This document shows, piece by piece, positions 60,850 to 64,000 of a stretch of DNA of 64,000 nt. Each line of letters opens with the position of its first letter. The first letter of the stretch is position 1. The position numbers and the translations under genes were made by a program. The notes under the pieces were generated by a model. The model had not been told where the DNA came from and did no database searches. It saw only the letters and a program-made list of their open reading frames with translations. The DNA comes from Anaerotignum neopropionicum. GTDB taxonomy: Bacteria; Bacillota; Clostridia; Lachnospirales; Anaerotignaceae. The DNA lies in contig NZ_LRVM01000001.1 in assembly GCF_001571775.1 (NCBI RefSeq), positions 496,001 to 560,000 of the forward strand, given 5' to 3'.

Positions 60850-61320
60850 GGCAAAACCCGCAGGGTGTCGATAAAGGCAAGACCTTGAGGGCTTTGCCCC
60901 CTCACAAACCACTTGCTTTTTACAAAAGCAAGACCAAAAACTTTCATAGAAATTACATAGCTTCCAGCAAAAATGCAAATTTTTGCAAATAAAGTTTAAG
61001 TCAAGCCTTTTCAAAGGCTTGCAAGGTTCGGGACAGCGTCCCGAGAACTTGACCTTGATTTGTTAAGGTTCGGGACGCTGTTCCAAGAAAAATTCAAGAC
61101 CGTGGGCGTTGCCCTCTCACTGCTCAAGATAGACCAGACAGCGAAGCTGGCTTTTGCATATCAAAAGTAATGAACAAACTCACTTGCTTTTTACAAAAGC
61201 AAGACTAAAAACTTTCATAGAAATTGCATAGCTTTCAGCAAAATACAAATTTTTGCAAATAAAGTTTAGGTCAAGCCTTTTCAAAGGCTTGCAAGGTTCG
61301 GGGCAGCGTCCCGAGAACTT
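60850..61320 (+). repeat. Mosaic intergenic repeat, copy F (largest, with an internal direct repeat)
   Basis: Opens with GTCGATAAAGGCAAGACC and CTTGAGGGCTTTGCCCCCTC. Two direct copies follow, 60910-61050 and 61191-61320 (about 130-140 bp, nearly identical), each running from CACTTGCTTTTTACAAAAGC through GCAAATTTTTGCAAATAAAG and CAAGCCTTTTCAAAGGCTTG to GGGACAGCGTCCCGAGAACT. Between them lies a degenerate copy of the GGGCGTTGCCCTCTCACTGC and CAGCGAAGCTGGCTTTTGC blocks. Confidence 0.85.
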
Positions 61321-61326
61321 ATTGTT

Positions 61327-62706
61327 TTATGCCAAAGAATCCAGATAAGCCTTATTCCCTTCAATTGCCTTCGTCGTAACTGCCTTCGCCGGGCCGCCAA
61401 TCACGTTTCTTGCTTCCACGCATTCTTTTACGGAAATGGCGTCATACACGCTTGCATTAAATACAGGGGAGATTGACTGATATTCCTCAAGGGAAAGATC
61501 ATCCAAATTGGTGCTGTTTTGGATGCAGTATAAAACCAATTTTCCAATAATTTCATGGGCATCACGGAAGGGAACGCCCTGTTTTACCAACCAGTCCGCT
61601 GCATCAGTGGCATTGGTAAAACCGCCCTTTGCCGCCTCCAGCATATTATTCTTACGAACGGTAACGGTAGCCAGCATATTGGTAAATACGGGGACGCACA
61701 TTTTAATGGTGTCTATGGCACCAAACAAAGCTTCCTTATCCTCTTGCATATCCTTATTATAAGCCAAGGGCAGACCCTTCATGGTGGTCAAAAGCCCCAT
61801 CAAATGCCCGTAAACTCTGCCTGTTTTTCCGCGGATTAATTCTGCCATGTCGGGATTCTTTTTCTGTGGCATGATGCTTGAGCCTGTGGAATACGCATCG
61901 TCTAATTCAATAAAACGGAATTCATGACTGCTCCAAAGAATGATCTCTTCGCAGAAACGGCTTAAATGCATCATTAAAATGGATAAATCGGAAACCAATT
62001 CAATGCAAAAATCACGGTCGGAAACGCCATCCATACTGTTTGAAGTAACTCCAGAAAAACTTAACTGCTCCGCAACAAATTCCCTATCCAACGGGTAGGT
62101 TGTGGTTGCCAAGGCGCCACTGCCCAAAGGCAGTACATCGGTACGCTTGAAGCAATCCGCCAAGCGGTCATAATCACGCTTGAACATTTCAATATATGCC
62201 AACAAATGGTGGGCCAAGGTGACAGGCTGTGCTCTTTGCAGGTGGGTATAGCCGGGCATAATGGTTTCCGTATGCTTTTCGGCTAAGGTATTTAAAACGC
62301 CCATCAGCTCTTTCACCAAGACTTGAATGGACTTAATTTCCTTTTTGGTATACATGCGGGTATCCAAGGCAACTTGATCGTTTCGGCTTCTTCCTGTATG
62401 CAGACGCTTGCCTACGTCGCCAATGCGGGTAATGAGGATGGATTCCACGTTCATATGGATATCCTCCGCTTTTTCGTCAAAGGTTACGTCGCACTTTTCA
62501 ATATCTGCAAGGATTTCTTGTAAGGTCGTGATAATCAGATCTGCATCCGCTTGGGGGATGATGCCCTGTTTGCCAAGCATTGCTGCGTGGGCCATACTAC
62601 CTGTAATATCCTCTTGATACATACGGCTGTCAAAGGAGATGGAGGAATGGAAATGGTCGGTGAAGCTATCGGTGGACTTTGTGAAGCGGCCGCCCCAAAG
62701 TTTCAT
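61327..62706 (-). CDS. argH: Argininosuccinate lyase ArgH, 459 aa
   Basis: Final enzyme of arginine biosynthesis; splits argininosuccinate to arginine and fumarate. Fumarase/aspartase-fold tetramer. [15 protein letters not shown] is the family N terminus; other marks are [16 protein letters not shown] (near residue 112), [13 protein letters not shown] and the signature loop [12 protein letters not shown] with the catalytic Ser (about residue 280). AAAGGA precedes the start at 62706; the upstream frame extension to 62763 has no ribosome site. It follows argG by 115 bases that contain a long hairpin. Confidence 0.95.
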   Translation of the reverse strand: MKLWGGRFTKSTDSFTDHFHSSISFDSRMYQEDITGSMAHAAMLGKQGIIPQADADLIITTLQEILADIEKCDVTFDEKAEDIHMNVESILITRIGDVGKRLHTGRSRNDQVALDTRMYTKKEIKSIQVLVKELMGVLNTLAEKHTETIMPGYTHLQRAQPVTLAHHLLAYIEMFKRDYDRLADCFKRTDVLPLGSGALATTTYPLDREFVAEQLSFSGVTSNSMDGVSDRDFCIELVSDLSILMMHLSRFCEEIILWSSHEFRFIELDDAYSTGSSIMPQKKNPDMAELIRGKTGRVYGHLMGLLTTMKGLPLAYNKDMQEDKEALFGAIDTIKMCVPVFTNMLATVTVRKNNMLEAAKGGFTNATDAADWLVKQGVPFRDAHEIIGKLVLYCIQNSTNLDDLSLEEYQSISPVFNASVYDAISVKECVEARNVIGGPAKAVTTKAIEGNKAYLDSLA

Positions 62707-62743
62707 AGTTATGCATCCTTTCTTATTGATCCATAAAATCAAA

Positions 62744-62803
62744 GGGGCTTGTCCCAAACCCATGACATCTTGTTACAGACATTTGGGTATGGGGCAAAGC
62801 CCC
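62744..62803 (-). other. Long imperfect stem-loop between argG and argH
   Basis: GGGGCTT/AAGCCCC closes an outer stem and CCCAAA/TTTGGG an inner one, across a large loop. On the minus strand it is followed by TTTGATTTT, a poor T run. It may be a weak terminator or a processing or stability element. Confidence 0.45.
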
Positions 62804-62821
62804 AAAATGTTTTACGGATAT

Positions 62822-64000
62822 TTATTTATTCTCGTTATTTTGCAGCATCATTGCACGAACCTTCATGGACAGGCCAAACAGGTTAATAAATCCGTCTGCG
62901 TCCTTATGGTTATACATTTCGCCTGTTGTAAAGCTTGCAATGGATTCGTTATATAGGCTGTAAGGGGAGGTTGCCCCTGCGGAAATAATGTTGCCCTTAT
63001 AGAGCTTCATTTTTACTGAACCTGTAACGGTAGCATTGGTATGGTCGAAATAAGCGCAAAGAGCCTCTCTCAAAGGCGTAAACCATTCGCCGCTGTAAAC
63101 CAATTCCGTCAGCTTATTGCTTGCAACCTCGTTGTACGCTAATGTTTTCTTATCTAGGCAAAGGTATTCCAATTCACGGTGTGCATAGTATAATATTGCA
63201 CCGCCGGGGGTTTCGTATACACCACGGGATTTCATGCCAACAACACGGTTTTCGCAAATATCAATGATACCGATACCGTTTTTTCCGCCGATTTCGTTGA
63301 GCTTTGTCAACAAAGCAACGGGACCTAATTTTTCGCCATTTACAGAAACGGGAACGCCAGCTTCAAAATCAACGGTTACATATTCGGGTACGTCCGGTGC
63401 GTTTTCGGGAGAAACGCCCATCTGGAGCAAATGTTCATAATTAGGCTCATTCGCGGGATCTTCTAATTCCAAGCCTTCGTGGCTTAAGTGCCAGATATTG
63501 CGGTCACGGCTATAAGAATCATCCTTCTTTGCAGGGAAAGGAATGCCTCTTGCTTCCAAGTAAGCCATTTCGTCTTCACGGCTTTCCATACCCCATGTAT
63601 CCAGACGCCAAGGCGCAATGATTTTCAATTCAGGAGCCAAAGCTTTAATGGTTAATTCGAAACGAACCTGATCGTTGCCCTTGCCTGTTGCGCCGTGGCA
63701 AATTGCCGTTGCGCCTTCTTTTTTTGCGATTTCAACCAATTTTTTCGCAATAATTGGTCTTGCCATGGAGGTACCCAAGAGGTATTTTCCTTCATAAACA
63801 GCGTTTGCCTTAATGCAAGGGTAAATTGCCTCTGTGATAAATTCTTCAGTTAAATCTTCTATATAAAGCTTGCTTGCACCGGTGCGCAGTGCCTTTTCTT
63901 CCAAGCCATCGGTTTCCTTGCCCTGACCCACATCACCGCAAACAGCAATGACCTCAGCATCATAATTTTCTTTCAGCCAGGGAATAATAACGGAAGTATC
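62822..64000 (-). CDS. argG: Argininosuccinate synthase ArgG, partial (runs off the right edge)
   Basis: Joins citrulline and aspartate with ATP to argininosuccinate. 392 codons are visible; the open frame continues past base 64000, whose first visible residues are [20 protein letters not shown], so only about a dozen N-terminal residues, including the SGGLD ATP-pyrophosphatase loop start, are outside. Other marks are [41 protein letters not shown] and [15 protein letters not shown]. The GTG within the frame at 63931 is internal, not a start. It is upstream of argH in the same direction. Confidence 0.95.
   Translation of the reverse strand, partial: DTSVIIPWLKENYDAEVIAVCGDVGQGKETDGLEEKALRTGASKLYIEDLTEEFITEAIYPCIKANAVYEGKYLLGTSMARPIIAKKLVEIAKKEGATAICHGATGKGNDQVRFELTIKALAPELKIIAPWRLDTWGMESREDEMAYLEARGIPFPAKKDDSYSRDRNIWHLSHEGLELEDPANEPNYEHLLQMGVSPENAPDVPEYVTVDFEAGVPVSVNGEKLGPVALLTKLNEIGGKNGIGIIDICENRVVGMKSRGVYETPGGAILYYAHRELEYLCLDKKTLAYNEVASNKLTELVYSGEWFTPLREALCAYFDHTNATVTGSVKMKLYKGNIISAGATSPYSLYNESIASFTTGEMYNHKDADGFINLFGLSMKVRAMMLQNNENK

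Noticed and set aside
18526-61320. Repeats as a CRISPR array
   Set aside because: The copies are scattered over 43 kb, vary in content and have no regular spacers; no cas gene is present.

Overview
The window reads as chromosomal DNA of a low-to-moderate GC, anaerobic Clostridia-type Firmicute, probably of the Lachnospirales (family uncertain). The grounds are strong purine-rich Shine-Dalgarno sites, a SCIFF ranthipeptide with its radical SAM maturase, a SpoIIP sporulation amidase, SLH-anchored surface proteins, an OpuC osmoprotectant transporter with a BusR-like regulator, and many U-tract terminators. I see no rRNA, complete tRNA, CRISPR array, transposase or phage gene.

Layout. 1-5.8 kb: a small membrane-anchored protein and a 1515-residue SLH/GLUG surface protein behind a long structured leader. 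6.0-6.2 kb: a decayed tRNA-like stub and a hairpin. 6.2-13.2 kb (minus): a catabolic cluster of a DASS transporter, a class III CoA-transferase and two HMG-CoA lyase paralogues, driven from a clear sigma-54 promoter and next to its PrpR-like enhancer-binding regulator. 13.2-18.5 kb: a second giant SLH protein with IPT, cadherin-like and fibronectin III modules. 18.7-21.6 kb: a TetR-led operon with two methyltransferases and a ZIP metal transporter. 21.9-26.0 kb (minus): opuC genes and a BusR-like regulator, with a consensus promoter and an inverted repeat straddling the -10 box. 26.3-29.4 kb: SCIFF peptide, maturase and an Orn/Lys/Arg decarboxylase-family enzyme. 29.6-31.6 kb: TSUP transporter, GNAT acetyltransferase, small hypothetical protein.

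31.7-41.1 kb is a complete, divergently arranged autoinducer-2 (Lsr) uptake and processing locus: lsrR, lsrK and a small cupin on the minus strand, lsrACDBF on the plus strand. No LsrG is present; the cupin occupies its place. 41.5-45.7 kb (minus) holds an undescribed-looking three-gene operon: a cytoplasmic BspA-type leucine-rich-repeat protein, a DUF2201/VWA protein whose HExxH glutamate is replaced, and a MoxR-type AAA+ ATPase. After a decayed gene fragment and a GH5 lipoprotein come potABCD with an XRE-cupin regulator (PotA carries an unusual duplicated beta-rich insertion), two paralogous aminotransferases, an AIM24 protein, SpoIIP, a HAD phosphatase, and argG-argH at the right edge (argG runs off the window).

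A mosaic family of palindrome-rich intergenic repeats recurs at about 18.5, 21.6, 21.8, 38.6, 41.3, 46.0, 57.2 and 60.9-61.3 kb, mostly just downstream of genes or inside or beside terminators. The best candidates for new biology are the LRR/VWA/MoxR operon, the cupin-for-LsrG Lsr locus, the sigma-54 double HMG-CoA-lyase cluster, the PotA insertion, the mosaic repeats and the bistable-looking leader of the first SLH gene.
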